Part shown: positions 17,329 through 25,032 of the stretch, one piece after another
How positions within the stretch are numbered: the first letter of the stretch is position 1
Layout of the letters: each line of letters begins with the position of its first letter
From: Desmonostoc muscorum LEGE 12446
GTDB taxonomy: Bacteria; Cyanobacteriota; Cyanobacteriia; Cyanobacteriales; Nostocaceae
NCBI RefSeq assembly: GCF_015207005.2
Contig: NZ_JADEXS020000002.1
Span: 372,001-436,000, forward strand
Length of the DNA: 64,000 nucleotides
Direction of reading: 5' to 3'
Notes under the pieces: generated by a model
Seen by the model: only the letters and a program-made list of their open reading frames with translations
Databases searched by the model: none
What the model was told of the DNA's origin: nothing
Made by a program: the position numbers and the translations under genes

Positions 17329-18794
17329 CAAAATTTAATAACAATCAATTAATAGCGCAATTTCAAGATTTTAGACAAAAAATTTACAACTGTTTTTCTT
17401 CATGTAGCGACGCCTGTATGGATTTGTTGGATGCGCTTGCGGGTAATACGGGAGCCAATTCAATTGCGGAGTTATCTTTAAGTCCTTTGTTTCCCAGAAG
17501 CTATAATTCTATTTATAAAGCAATTCAAAAATCATTTAATACAAATATTCAGGAGAAGAACAATGAAGAAGAAGAACAAGAAGAACAAGAAAAACCCAAT
17601 AACTTAATTAGGGTGGTATCTGAGTTAATTAAGCAACCACAACAACGCCCTTTTTACTTATTCGCTCTTGATACAACACCGCATCCGCGTCCTTACGCGA
17701 GGACTTTAGCTGAACGTGGGTATATTTACCAGCCAAATACTATCAAGGGTAACAAACCGATTAATATTGGTCATTCTTATTCGATACTTTCTATCTTACC
17801 AGAGAAAGAAACTGGGAATGCCGCCCCTTGGTCAATACCAATATCAGGAGAAAGGGTATCACTTGATAAAACTGGTGTTGATGTGGGTAGTGAACAAATT
17901 TCCTCAGTAATGTCTGATTCATCACTGCCCTGGCAGGAAAAATTGTGCGTCTTAGTAGCAGATAGCGCCTATAGTCAGCGTTCATTTCTGTTTGACCAAT
18001 CCAAACACAAAAATGTGGTAGTGATAGCCAGAGTTCGTAGTAATCGAATTTTCTACCAATCTCCACCCGTTGATGAGTCAAAGAAAAAACGTGGTTGTCC
18101 AAAAAAATACGGTGAACGGTTTAATTTAGCTGATGTTGAAACTTGGCACTCTCCCGACGAGACAACACAAATTCAGCAGACAACCTGTAAGGGTCGTCTT
18201 TTAAACATCACCATACTCGCTTGGCATCAAATGTTGATGAGGGGAACCAAGCACCAAAAAATGTATTGTCATCCTTTTACTCTGCTCAGAATTCATGTGA
18301 CTGATGATACTAATCAATCTCTCTGGAAACCAATGTGGTTAATTGTCATAGGTGAGCAACGTGGAGAAATCTCACCTACGGTTGCAAACCATTGCTATAG
18401 ACAAAGGTTTGATATTGAACACATGCTGCGATTTAGCAAGCAGCGTTTGTTGATGACGCAGTTTCAAACTCCAGATGTTTTGCATGAGGAAAATTGGATA
18501 CATTTAGTAATCCTAGCTTACGTACAGTTGTGGGCGGCAAGGGAGTTAGCAACACACTTACCCAGGCCATGGGAGCGTTATTTAGAACAAAACAATGATA
18601 AAATTGCCACTCCAAGTGTAGTGCAACGCGATTTTCAGAGAATTATTTCAGAGATTGGTACACCCGCTCGTTCTCCCAAAACCAGAGGAAATTCCATCGG
18701 TCGAGTTCAAGGTCAAGTTCAAACACAACGAACTAAGCATCCTGTTGTCAAGAAGAAGTCAAAATCAACACTCGCTAAAGTCAAAGCCGCATAA
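17319..18794 (+). CDS. DDE transposase (IS701-like)
   Basis: 491 residues, intact. N-terminus MPKFNNNQLIAQFQDFRQKI ... CMDLLDALAGNTGANSIAEL; first catalytic aspartate in YLFALDTTPHPRPYART; second in LCVLVADSAYSQRSF; the glutamate in RQRFDIEHMLRFSKQRLLM. A glutamate-rich linker lies near residue 85. The C-terminal tail is very basic (RTKHPVVKKKSKSTLAKVK). It catalyses movement of the element in which it lies. Confidence 0.85.
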   Translation: MAMPKFNNNQLIAQFQDFRQKIYNCFSSCSDACMDLLDALAGNTGANSIAELSLSPLFPRSYNSIYKAIQKSFNTNIQEKNNEEEEQEEQEKPNNLIRVVSELIKQPQQRPFYLFALDTTPHPRPYARTLAERGYIYQPNTIKGNKPINIGHSYSILSILPEKETGNAAPWSIPISGERVSLDKTGVDVGSEQISSVMSDSSLPWQEKLCVLVADSAYSQRSFLFDQSKHKNVVVIARVRSNRIFYQSPPVDESKKKRGCPKKYGERFNLADVETWHSPDETTQIQQTTCKGRLLNITILAWHQMLMRGTKHQKMYCHPFTLLRIHVTDDTNQSLWKPMWLIVIGEQRGEISPTVANHCYRQRFDIEHMLRFSKQRLLMTQFQTPDVLHEENWIHLVILAYVQLWAARELATHLPRPWERYLEQNNDKIATPSVVQRDFQRIISEIGTPARSPKTRGNSIGRVQGQVQTQRTKHPVVKKKSKSTLAKVKAA

Positions 18795-18930
18795 ATTTTC
18801 TTAGGCTTTAGGCGTTTAACTCAGTCTGACTCAGTTTGTAAAATAACTGGGGTAATTTCTGATGACTAGTTTTTTGTTCGCGAGTGTGACTCGCGAACAA
18901 ACTTCTTTTTGTCCAAAGTCCAAAACTCAA

Positions 18931-19923
18931 TCATGCGTTTTTCTGTTGTTGGGATAAAATTCTTTTGAGTCGTTCAAAAATTAGTGCAGCGCATTGCGGG
19001 ACAATGGCATTGCCCAGAGCGATCAACTGTTGTTTGTGTTGTCTTCTGATGGCTTGGTATTCGCAAGAGAGTTGGCGATATTCTTGTTGGCAATAGAGCG
19101 TAAGCGCTGCAATTTCTCTACGACTGAGCCGACTGAAGCTGGGGACTGTGGCAGCAGTAAGGCAATCTGTAAGTCCTGCGTGGGTAAGGAGACATCTGTC
19201 CAACCTTGCGGAAAACCCATCATCGCCTCTACTAGATGTACGTTGAGCGATCGCTCTGGCTCCGTATTCAACTGAGTTGTGACTTTGTGATGATCTGTGG
19301 AAGTTGCAATGATTACCGCCGCCGACAAATGCAGCGTTTGTCCGCTCTTTCTCGTACTGGTTCCAGGATGTATGCCGTCTTGAGCTTTGGGAGTTGGTAG
19401 CAATAATCCAAACTCGTTCTCGTTTGTGGATGGCCCCCACTTGGCTTGCCGAAAGCACTCCCCACTGCACATCAAACCCCATCTTGGCAAACTGCCATAG
19501 TACGGTGCGGAAAAATTGACCGCCTTCAGCAGTGAGCAATCCGGGTACGTTTTCCACAATTGCCCATCTTGGTCGAACTTGGCGAAGGATTCTAAAGAAC
19601 TCACTGAACAGATTGCGTTCATCCTGCGATGCAAGACGTTTTCCGGCGAGGCTAAAGGGAGGGCAGGGGAGTCCGGCGATAATACCGTCAACTTCTCCAA
19701 CTCCGACTCTTGCCAAAGACTCAACTGTAATGTCATGGATATCAGGAATAATTGGAATATGTGGGAAGCGCAGATTTAAAACTTGTTGGCAGTAATGATT
19801 AATCTCACAAAAAGCCACAGTTTCAAAACCGCCGCTAATCAAATGACCGAGGGTGAAGCCGCCAATACCAGAACAAAGGTCAAGGACTTTTTGAGTTTTA
19901 AAGGGAGTGATTTGTTCTGTCAT
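18931..19923 (-). CDS. dcm: C5 cytosine DNA methyltransferase
   Basis: 330 residues. Motif I VLDLCSGIGGFTLG, motif IV GLPCPPFSLAG with the catalytic Cys, motif VI WAIVENVPG, motif VIII KRERVWIIA and motif X ALGNAIVPQCA, in the correct order. The target-recognition region (about residues 185-290) is rich in Ser, Arg, His and Asn and overlaps a second reading frame. No restriction endonuclease is next to it, so it looks like a solitary or phage-type enzyme. ATG overlaps the upstream gene's stop (ATGA). It is the last gene of a minus-strand operon. Confidence 0.9.
   Translation of the reverse strand: MTEQITPFKTQKVLDLCSGIGGFTLGHLISGGFETVAFCEINHYCQQVLNLRFPHIPIIPDIHDITVESLARVGVGEVDGIIAGLPCPPFSLAGKRLASQDERNLFSEFFRILRQVRPRWAIVENVPGLLTAEGGQFFRTVLWQFAKMGFDVQWGVLSASQVGAIHKRERVWIIATNSQSSRRHTSWNQYEKERTNAAFVGGGNHCNFHRSSQSHNSVEYGARAIAQRTSSRGDDGFSARLDRCLLTHAGLTDCLTAATVPSFSRLSRREIAALTLYCQQEYRQLSCEYQAIRRQHKQQLIALGNAIVPQCAALIFERLKRILSQQQKNA
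19023..19736 (-). CDS. fully nested reading frame inside dcm
   Basis: 237 residues from ATG 19736 to the stop at 19023, on the same strand as dcm but in the +1 frame. It reads SSLESFAKFDQDGQLWKT, GSLPRWGLMCSGECFRQAKW, LLLPTPKAQDGI and HLVEAMMGFPQGWTDV. These resemble the conserved PRWGxMxxGECF ... LPTPxAxDG ... LMGFPxGWTD pattern of small phage and cyanobacterial proteins found beside cytosine methyltransferases (from memory, not checked). The unbroken length and these motifs suggest real dual coding. No ribosome-binding site is obvious. Confidence 0.45.
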   Translation of the reverse strand: MTLQLSLWQESELEKLTVLSPDSPALPLASPENVLHRRMNAICSVSSLESFAKFDQDGQLWKTYPDCSLLKAVNFSAPYYGSLPRWGLMCSGECFRQAKWGPSTNENEFGLLLPTPKAQDGIHPGTSTRKSGQTLHLSAAVIIATSTDHHKVTTQLNTEPERSLNVHLVEAMMGFPQGWTDVSLPTQDLQIALLLPQSPASVGSVVEKLQRLRSIANKNIANSLANTKPSEDNTNNS

Positions 19924-20318
19924 ACTTTCCTGCCTAACAAGTAATTAATTGCTTCTGGATCAAGAGAGGTGATACGTTTTTTAATTGATTGAGGTGGGTT
20001 ATCAAAAAACTGCTTAAGATGCCATCTCCGAATTTGGTAATGTCTGGCAGAACGTTTTGTAGCTTTGAGCCATCCTCTTTTTACCCACCTTGTGACAGTT
20101 GAGAAATTCAATTGAAGAACTTGAGCAATTTCTTTACAAGAATAGTTATCAAGAGTGGGACGGGCTGAATAACCTAAGCTATTTAACTTCAGATAAATTG
20201 CAACTGGTGTGCGATAGAATCCTCGTCTTTTTAGGCTTGAGGCTATTTGCTTGATTGTATAGACTTCAGCTTTCGCCTCAATAATTTCTAGTTCTTCATC
20301 ACTCCATTTGATATTCAT
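19920..20318 (-). CDS. DNA-binding helix-turn-helix protein
   Basis: 132 residues. N-terminus MNIKWSDEELEIIEAKAEVY, then YTIKQIASSLKRRGFYRTPV is Myb/SANT-like; the second half (SCKEIAQVLQLNFSTVTRWV KRGWL) is MerR-like helix-turn-helix. Both neighbours overlap it by 4 bp. It is probably the operon's regulator or a DNA-binding partner of the methyltransferase. Confidence 0.65.
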   Translation of the reverse strand: MNIKWSDEELEIIEAKAEVYTIKQIASSLKRRGFYRTPVAIYLKLNSLGYSARPTLDNYSCKEIAQVLQLNFSTVTRWVKRGWLKATKRSARHYQIRRWHLKQFFDNPPQSIKKRITSLDPEAINYLLGRKV

Positions 20319-20431
20319 GATCTCACCTCTGATATTGATGTAGAGATAGAATGTGTGTCAGTCTGTCCTTGTACAATTTGAGCGCTGATTGATTCAAAGT
20401 CCACCTGATAAATATTCAAATCAATCAGCAT
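20315..20431 (-). CDS. small unknown protein (38 aa)
   Basis: ATG 20431 lies inside the end of the upstream gene (AATGCTGATTGA), and the stop overlaps the next ATG (ATGA). Product MLIDLNIYQVDFESISAQIV ... SISTSISEVRS. A longer start upstream would overlap the neighbour much more. The tight coupling on both sides is the main evidence. Confidence 0.45.
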   Translation of the reverse strand: MLIDLNIYQVDFESISAQIVQGQTDTHSISTSISEVRS

Positions 20432-20855
20432 TTTTGTTCCATTCTCTTTCAATTCTGCTTTTAGTTGCAGCATCGTAAAGATTACAGAAAACTGTATTCT
20501 CGTCGCCAGCATTCGCAACGATAATCAGTGGTTTGGAAAAATCCTGGACTAATGATGCAGCTAAAAGGAAGCTTTTGGCGAAATTGGTTTCAATGCCAGT
20601 TCTCACTATATAAAGTTCATCAGCGCTGACAACAATATCAAGTTTAAGGTTGTCCTTGCCTTTGAACTCTTTAGTCGTTAGGCGCAGTTCAGACAAGTAC
20701 CCAGTTAATGCCCTTTGGGAAACTGGAATTTTCTTATCTTGGTTGATATTGAACTTGTACCAAACGTAAGATTCTCCGTCTACTTCTCCCTGATTTACAT
20801 AGAGATAAATCGGTTCGGGAGGGTTGCATAAACCTAGTTTGATTTCAGTAATCAT
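20421..20855 (-). CDS. unknown plasmid-type protein, paralogue of the 7197 gene
   Basis: 144 residues. Core ALTGYLSELRLTTKEFKGKD, LYIVRTGIETNFAKSFLLAA and DENTVFCNLYDAA align with the broken gene at 7197-7757. Beta-rich N-terminus (YLYVNQGEVDGESYVWYKFN). No recognised domain; a single-strand-binding-like fold is possible. First gene of the tightly overlapping set that ends with dcm. Confidence 0.6.
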   Translation of the reverse strand: MITEIKLGLCNPPEPIYLYVNQGEVDGESYVWYKFNINQDKKIPVSQRALTGYLSELRLTTKEFKGKDNLKLDIVVSADELYIVRTGIETNFAKSFLLAASLVQDFSKPLIIVANAGDENTVFCNLYDAATKSRIEREWNKNAD

Positions 20856-20956
20856 GTTGACTGTAACCTGTGCAATAATTAGTGGTTTGTAACGGAACAG
20901 GAGAGTGCTTTACGAATGCTTGAAGAAAAGGTGATATTCAAGCAATCGCTTCTTTA

Positions 20957-21346
20957 CTAAACAGAAGATTCTTGATTCCGCTCTAGCTCCCATTCCAGAT
21001 AGGTGAGCGCAGTTTGAGCATCGGCAATGTTTAAATCAGGTTGATATCCCTCGTTCAGGAGTTGTTTATAGTCTGGGTGCGTAGCAATAAGGGATATCAG
21101 GTTTTGAGCTTGTTCAACTAATTGCTGGAGGCTGGAGTTAGACATTTCAATGCCCAGTCGTGAACATAAATCTTCTGCTTTCACTCCTGTTATTCCTGGC
21201 TCAATCTCCGTTTCCAATTCTTCAAGTAGAGATTGAAAATCTGGGTGTTCATCATTGATTTCAACCTCAAATAAATCTGTGCTCTGTGTAACGACTGTTG
21301 CCCAATCTGGTAAAGTTTGTGCGATTGTCTTAGCGTAAAGTTTCAT
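20957..21346 (-). CDS. unknown acidic protein (129 aa)
   Basis: ATG 21346 follows GGAGAAAATT. Product MKLYAKTIAQTLPDWATVVT ... FQSLLEELETEIEPGITGVK ... TALTYLEWELERNQESSV, acidic and helical. No family recognised. It is 25 bp downstream of the previous gene in the same minus-strand operon. Confidence 0.55.
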   Translation of the reverse strand: MKLYAKTIAQTLPDWATVVTQSTDLFEVEINDEHPDFQSLLEELETEIEPGITGVKAEDLCSRLGIEMSNSSLQQLVEQAQNLISLIATHPDYKQLLNEGYQPDLNIADAQTALTYLEWELERNQESSV

Positions 21347-21371
21347 AATTTTCTCCTCTGGGATTAATAAC

Positions 21372-21572
21372 CTAAAAATCCTCGGCAATCTCCAACAAAA
21401 AGCCGCGTCCCGTATTCTGTATTTGCACCAGTTCTTTATCCAGCAGAGTTTGAATGACTGAATCGGAGAATTGGAATTGCAAACGATGCAATGGAACACA
21501 ACCGCCACAAAGCCGAATCGAACGCAGCAAATGATTGGCTCTACGGTCAAAACTGTTTGTAGAATTAGCCAT
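21372..21572 (-). CDS. small unknown protein (66 aa)
   Basis: ATG 21572 lies within the last codons of the upstream gene (AATGGCTAA), and an in-frame GTG at 21581 is an alternative. Product SFDRRANHLLRSIRLCGGCV ... IQTLLDKELVQIQNTGRGFL looks like a winged-helix core. Translationally coupled. Confidence 0.55.
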   Translation of the reverse strand: MANSTNSFDRRANHLLRSIRLCGGCVPLHRLQFQFSDSVIQTLLDKELVQIQNTGRGFLLEIAEDF

Positions 21573-21891
21573 TGTTTGCACCCTTAGTTAATACGGTTAA
21601 CTGTCGGTTGAGAATGCTTATCTGTTGTTGATAAAAGTCAATCTCTGCGGTAATTTGCTGGAATAATTCTTCTGGCGTGAGCGGTTGGATTTGATCCTCT
21701 TTCAAGTACGATATTTCATCAGAATTCTTGTTAGGCATCAGAGCATAACGCCAACCATCATCAAATTGTTCAGCCAATTCTGTACCAGATGGGTAGTAGT
21801 AAAGTCCTAGAATTGTGCCTTGTTCTGTACGCTGTTCCAAGGCAAAGCGGGGGTAGCCCCAGTGTTGGGGGATGGAGATTGTGGGTTGCAT
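21565..21891 (-). CDS. unknown protein (108 aa), head of the dcm operon
   Basis: MQPTISIPQHWGYPRFALEQ, then GLYYYPSGTELAEQFDDGWR and a helical C-terminus (QQITAEIDFYQQQISILNRQ). The N-terminal part is a compact beta domain. Its end overlaps the next gene by 8 bp. A purine/pyrimidine hairpin lies directly upstream (21922-22000), between it and the next minus-strand gene. Confidence 0.6.
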   Translation of the reverse strand: MQPTISIPQHWGYPRFALEQRTEQGTILGLYYYPSGTELAEQFDDGWRYALMPNKNSDEISYLKEDQIQPLTPEELFQQITAEIDFYQQQISILNRQLTVLTKGANNG

Positions 21892-21921
21892 TGATTTAAT
21901 GGGGATTGGTGAATAAATAAT

Positions 21922-22000
21922 TAGGGAAAGGGGGAAAGGGCAAAGGGGAAGGGAATGAAGAAATTTACCTTTCCCCCTTTCCCTTTAACCTTTTCCCAGG
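21922..22000. repeat. purine/pyrimidine hairpin (copy 2)
   Basis: GGGAAAGGGGGAAAGGGCA is followed by the complementary CTTTCCCCCTTTCCCTTT. Same kind of repeat as at 10487 and 49486. Confidence 0.75.
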
Positions 22001-22013
22001 CGAAGCCCAAAAC

Positions 22014-22808
22014 TTACGCTGTAACTAACTCCGTTCTCTCCAGCAGCCGTTGCAATTTATTGCCAGTTAGCTGTTCTAAGGGTTGGTCTAAAATATATTC
22101 ATCAAAAATGGATTTATCATCAGTAGCCACGTCCACCATTGATAATGAGCGCACTGCATCATAGACCGAGTTAGAATACTGCTGCTAACCTGAATAACGC
22201 CTCTTCACCCACCAGTCACCGTCAGTGCATCCGACTTGCCCCAGTTTCACGCCGTTGTTGTTGTAAATGCCATCATCGAGAATTTCAAACCCGTAATTCT
22301 GGCACTCGTTGAAGATATGCGCCATGATTTGGTTTTCGGTCGTGGGGGGTGTTGCTTCTTTTTCCTGCACAGGTAATGAAGCATCTTTGTAGTGAGTGCA
22401 GATGAAGCGATCGCAACGCATTAGAGTGTTGGCACGAAATATTTCTTTCTCGTTGACCATTACTACCCAGGGTTGCGTTAAGTGGTTGTCGTCATGGCTG
22501 ATGCTGGCTACCAGTTTGTCATCAGCATAATATTCGTGATGGTCAAACGAGATTTCGACTATTGTGAGGGGTTCAGGAGCTACGGCTTGGGCTTGGTCAG
22601 CGATGTAGTTGTCGAGTTCAGCTTGAGCGAGGGCTTGGTTGTCAACTTTCTGAAGCTGGGTGGATTGGTGGGTGATGATTGCGTTTACCCAGGTGTCAGT
22701 CGCTCTTTTGTCGTCGGTGGGTGTAACACCGAGTTCGCCAGCGATTCTTTTGAGGCGGGGGAGGTTATAGCGGCAAAGGGCTTGCTGTGTGTAGGTTGGA
22801 TGGGTCAT
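22014..22808 (-). pseudogene. SAP-like plasmid protein with in-frame TAG
   Basis: ATG 22808 follows AGGAAATC. The N-terminus (YNLPRLKRIAGELGVTPTDD, then DTWVNAI) is SAP-like. The body (VEISFDHHEYYADD ... FEILDDGIYNNNG ... VGCTDGDWWVKRRYSG) matches the broken gene at 5405. TAG 22185-22187 interrupts it, and the same frame continues QQYSNSVYDAVRSLSMVDV to LLERTELVTA and TAA 22014. The continuation aligns with the C-terminus of the 5405 gene, so the stop is internal. Shortened product: 207 residues. Confidence 0.7.
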
Positions 22809-22904
22809 AATAAGATTTCCTGTAAAAGGGTCAAAGGGCGATCGCACAAGTTTTCCAGGCTGAAGCGGTTGTCCTTTGTTTTATCTCTTATTATTTTACA
22901 TATT

Positions 22905-23252
22905 TTATGGAAATTGGTCAACAGCTACGGACGAGATTTTTTGTAACAATGGGTAACTAAGGGTTTGTGCTACAACAGGATAAAATTGCCTAAGCTCGAT
23001 CCCTAAAATTTGACAATACTTCAAGATAAGAGACAAAGAAACAGAGCGATCACCTTTACCCTTCCATTTTTCTATTTTATGAATTAACTGCTGAGAACAA
23101 GGTTCTCCAAGCCTTGTGATTGCTTGTGCTACTTCTTCTCTAGAAAGTTTTTTGTCTTCTCTTTGCTGAAATAAAAACTCACCATATTCCTGATCCCAGT
23201 CAATCCGGGATACCAAATCCAAAGGTATTCCTTGCATTACGATTTCTCTCAC
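22905..23252 (-). CDS. XRE-family regulator
   Basis: 115 residues. Helix-turn-helix KLSREEVAQAITRLGEPCSQ, then QLIHKIEKW; C-terminus LILKYCQILGIELRQFYP. GTG 23252 has AGGAG 7 nt upstream; an internal ATG lies five codons on. It sits between the SAP-like gene and the ParB-like gene and may regulate either. Confidence 0.7.
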   Translation of the reverse strand: MREIVMQGIPLDLVSRIDWDQEYGEFLFQQREDKKLSREEVAQAITRLGEPCSQQLIHKIEKWKGKGDRSVSLSLILKYCQILGIELRQFYPVVAQTLSYPLLQKISSVAVDQFP

Positions 23253-23425
23253 TGATACTCCTATATTTACACGATATGTGGAAATAGTGGTATACTTCTT
23301 CTATGAAGTATGTAAAACCTAAGCAGTATTAGCGTAGAGCCTAAATCGTGAAAGCGATCGCTCTAATTTTGTGTTGTCGTTTAGGAAGTAAGTTGAGAGT
23401 TCTTACTCTGAAGGGGTTCTAAAAA

Positions 23426-23627
23426 ATGACAGACCCACAAGTAATACTTTCCAGCAATCAATGGTGCAACGAATGCCCACGCTGGGCTGCACCAAGCCAT
23501 ACATAAACTGCGACACGGTTCAATTAACGAAGTGAAGCAACCGTTGGCACGTAAAAATGCTGTACTGGCAATGGTTATAGCTCCACAAGTACTACAAGTA
23601 CACCTCGGGGTTATCAAAGCGGTATGA
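23426..23627 (+). pseudogene. possible small frameshifted gene
   Basis: ATG 23426 reads MTDPQVILS; after a +1 shift the next frame gives PAINGATNAHAGLHQAIHKL, RHGSINEVKQPLARKNAVLA and HLGVIKAV before TGA 23627. The second part looks like a real soluble helical protein. Nothing else gene-like is seen in 23253-23861; a weak CCCCAACCT / AGGTTTGGGG hairpin is at 23756-23781. Confidence 0.35.
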
Positions 23628-23861
23628 GCTTACTTGCCGCTTTCGTTGTCATGGACATTTTATACACAGGAATGTAGAGACAATGCCAAAGCCGACAAAG
23701 CAACAAGGATGGCTACCGCAGATGCAAATATATATCTAAATAAGTTAAGGAAAAACCCCAACCTCAGTAAAAGGTTTGGGGAATTCATATCAATTTAATC
23801 ACACCCCCATCATGGCACAACTCGATATTTGCTCAAGTACTGTTCAGTTAGGGGTGAAATA

Positions 23862-24947
23862 ATGGCTAAACCACCCTCTAAGCGCAAAAAAGCTACCTCT
23901 GCTGCATCCAGTGACGATACGCTACCAGATAACCTTACCCAAGAAGAAAACCCAGCTACAGCAACAATTACGGTTAGTGCTGTTGAAGTTCCAGAATTAA
24001 CCGAGCAGGAACAGCGCGATCGCCTTCACTTAGAGCGCCGTGTGGAACGGGCGTTTTTTGAGGCAGGCAAGGCATTGGCTCAGTTGCGCGATCGCAGGTT
24101 ATACAGATCCACTCATCGCACATTTGAGGAGTATTGTCGTGATAGATTTGGATACACCCATCGCCGAGTCAATTATCTAATAGCTGGTTCTGTAATATTT
24201 GACAACATAGTAACGGGAACAAATTGTTCCCAAAATGAGGGAGTGGATGAAACGGGAACAAATTGTTCCCAAAACGAGGAAGTGGATAAAACGGGAACAA
24301 ATTGTTCCCAAAATGGGGAAGTGGATGAAACGGGAACAAATTGTTCCCAAAATGGGGAAGTGGATGAAACGGGAACAAATTGTTCCCAAAACGAGGAAGT
24401 AGACAAAACTCGACCTAACCTCTCACGAATCCTGCCGACTAACGAAGGACAAGTGCGCCCTCTGGCAAAGCTAGAACCCCAGCAGCAGGTTAAAGTTTGG
24501 CAACGGGCAGTACAGGAGGCTGACGGTAAAGTTCCCAGTGCCAGGATCGTTGCTGATGTGGTGCAGAAAATTATGGAACGTACCAGAATACCCAACACCT
24601 ACCAAATTGGCGAGGTATGCCAAATCTTAGCCAGAGATAATCCAGAACTCAGGGGCAAGGGTGGCTGCTGGGGCATAGTTAACCATGTGGGCGAATTCAG
24701 CTGTACTGTCAAAACCTGGGATAGCGAGTACACGGTTGGGTTGCAACATCTGAAGTCCTTCAACTACCTGCCTGCGGAGCGTGAGCAGATGCGGGTGATT
24801 TGCGATCGCATCAGTCGAGTGTATTCGAGTGGGCTGGAGGAATCGGTGCAGAGGTTTTTGGAGTCGTTGGGGAAGGTGAACCGTTCTTATTTGACAGCTT
24901 TGGAAGAGAAAGTGTTGAGTTTGCTGGAAGCTGAAATTGCAAATTAA
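23862..24947 (+). CDS. ParB/KorB-like cyanobacterial plasmid protein with internal repeat array
   Basis: 361 residues from ATG 23862 (AGGGG upstream). N-terminal helical domain (RRVERAFFEAGKALAQLRDR, then FEEYCRDRFGYTHRRVNYLI) looks like a DNA-binding helix-turn-helix. Then come five 13-residue repeats TGTNCSQNEEVDK, and a ParB/KorB-like middle (PTNEGQVRPLAKLEPQQQVK, then GKVPSARIVADVV). The C-terminus (EVCQILARDNPELRGKGGCW) is a small beta domain followed by helices. Partition or regulation is likely (inference). Fragments of two more copies lie at 12000 and 34981. Confidence 0.65.
   Translation: MAKPPSKRKKATSAASSDDTLPDNLTQEENPATATITVSAVEVPELTEQEQRDRLHLERRVERAFFEAGKALAQLRDRRLYRSTHRTFEEYCRDRFGYTHRRVNYLIAGSVIFDNIVTGTNCSQNEGVDETGTNCSQNEEVDKTGTNCSQNGEVDETGTNCSQNGEVDETGTNCSQNEEVDKTRPNLSRILPTNEGQVRPLAKLEPQQQVKVWQRAVQEADGKVPSARIVADVVQKIMERTRIPNTYQIGEVCQILARDNPELRGKGGCWGIVNHVGEFSCTVKTWDSEYTVGLQHLKSFNYLPAEREQMRVICDRISRVYSSGLEESVQRFLESLGKVNRSYLTALEEKVLSLLEAEIAN
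24215..24387. repeat. five palindromes at 39-bp spacing inside the ParB-like gene
   Basis: GGGAACAAATTGTTCCC (8-bp arms, one central base) occurs at 24215, 24254, 24293, 24332 and 24371, all perfect. Each belongs to a 39-bp unit that encodes TGTNCSQNxxVDE/K. Bases between the palindromes vary, the palindromes do not. Confidence 0.95.
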
Positions 24948-25032
24948 CGTTTGTTAAATAATGTTTGACTGTCCTCCTCGTTACTTCCGGTTGAAATAGG
25001 CTATTTATGTAATGCTAAGGGGATTTACCAAG

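Larger units (their letters stand above)
17165..18923 (+). mobile_element. IS701-like element, apparently intact
   Basis: Inverted terminal repeats TTGGACTTTGGACAAAAAG at both ends (17165 and 18923), 25 bp long. Just inside each end is a hairpin with 13-bp stem and GTG loop (17187-17215 and 18873-18901), both with the core TTCGCGAGT / ACTCGCGAA. One transposase gene. No clear target duplication seen. It separates the glgP fragment from the methyltransferase gene. Confidence 0.85.

Noticed and set aside
24215..24387. CRISPR-like spacing of the 39-bp units
   Set aside because: The units are translated in frame, spacers are nearly the same sequence and no cas gene is near, so this is a coding minisatellite, not a CRISPR array.
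24169..24598. Three minus-strand frames of 69-141 codons with repeated FGNNLFPFHPLP-like units
   Set aside because: They are the complement of the 39-bp repeat array in the ParB-like gene and have no start signals.
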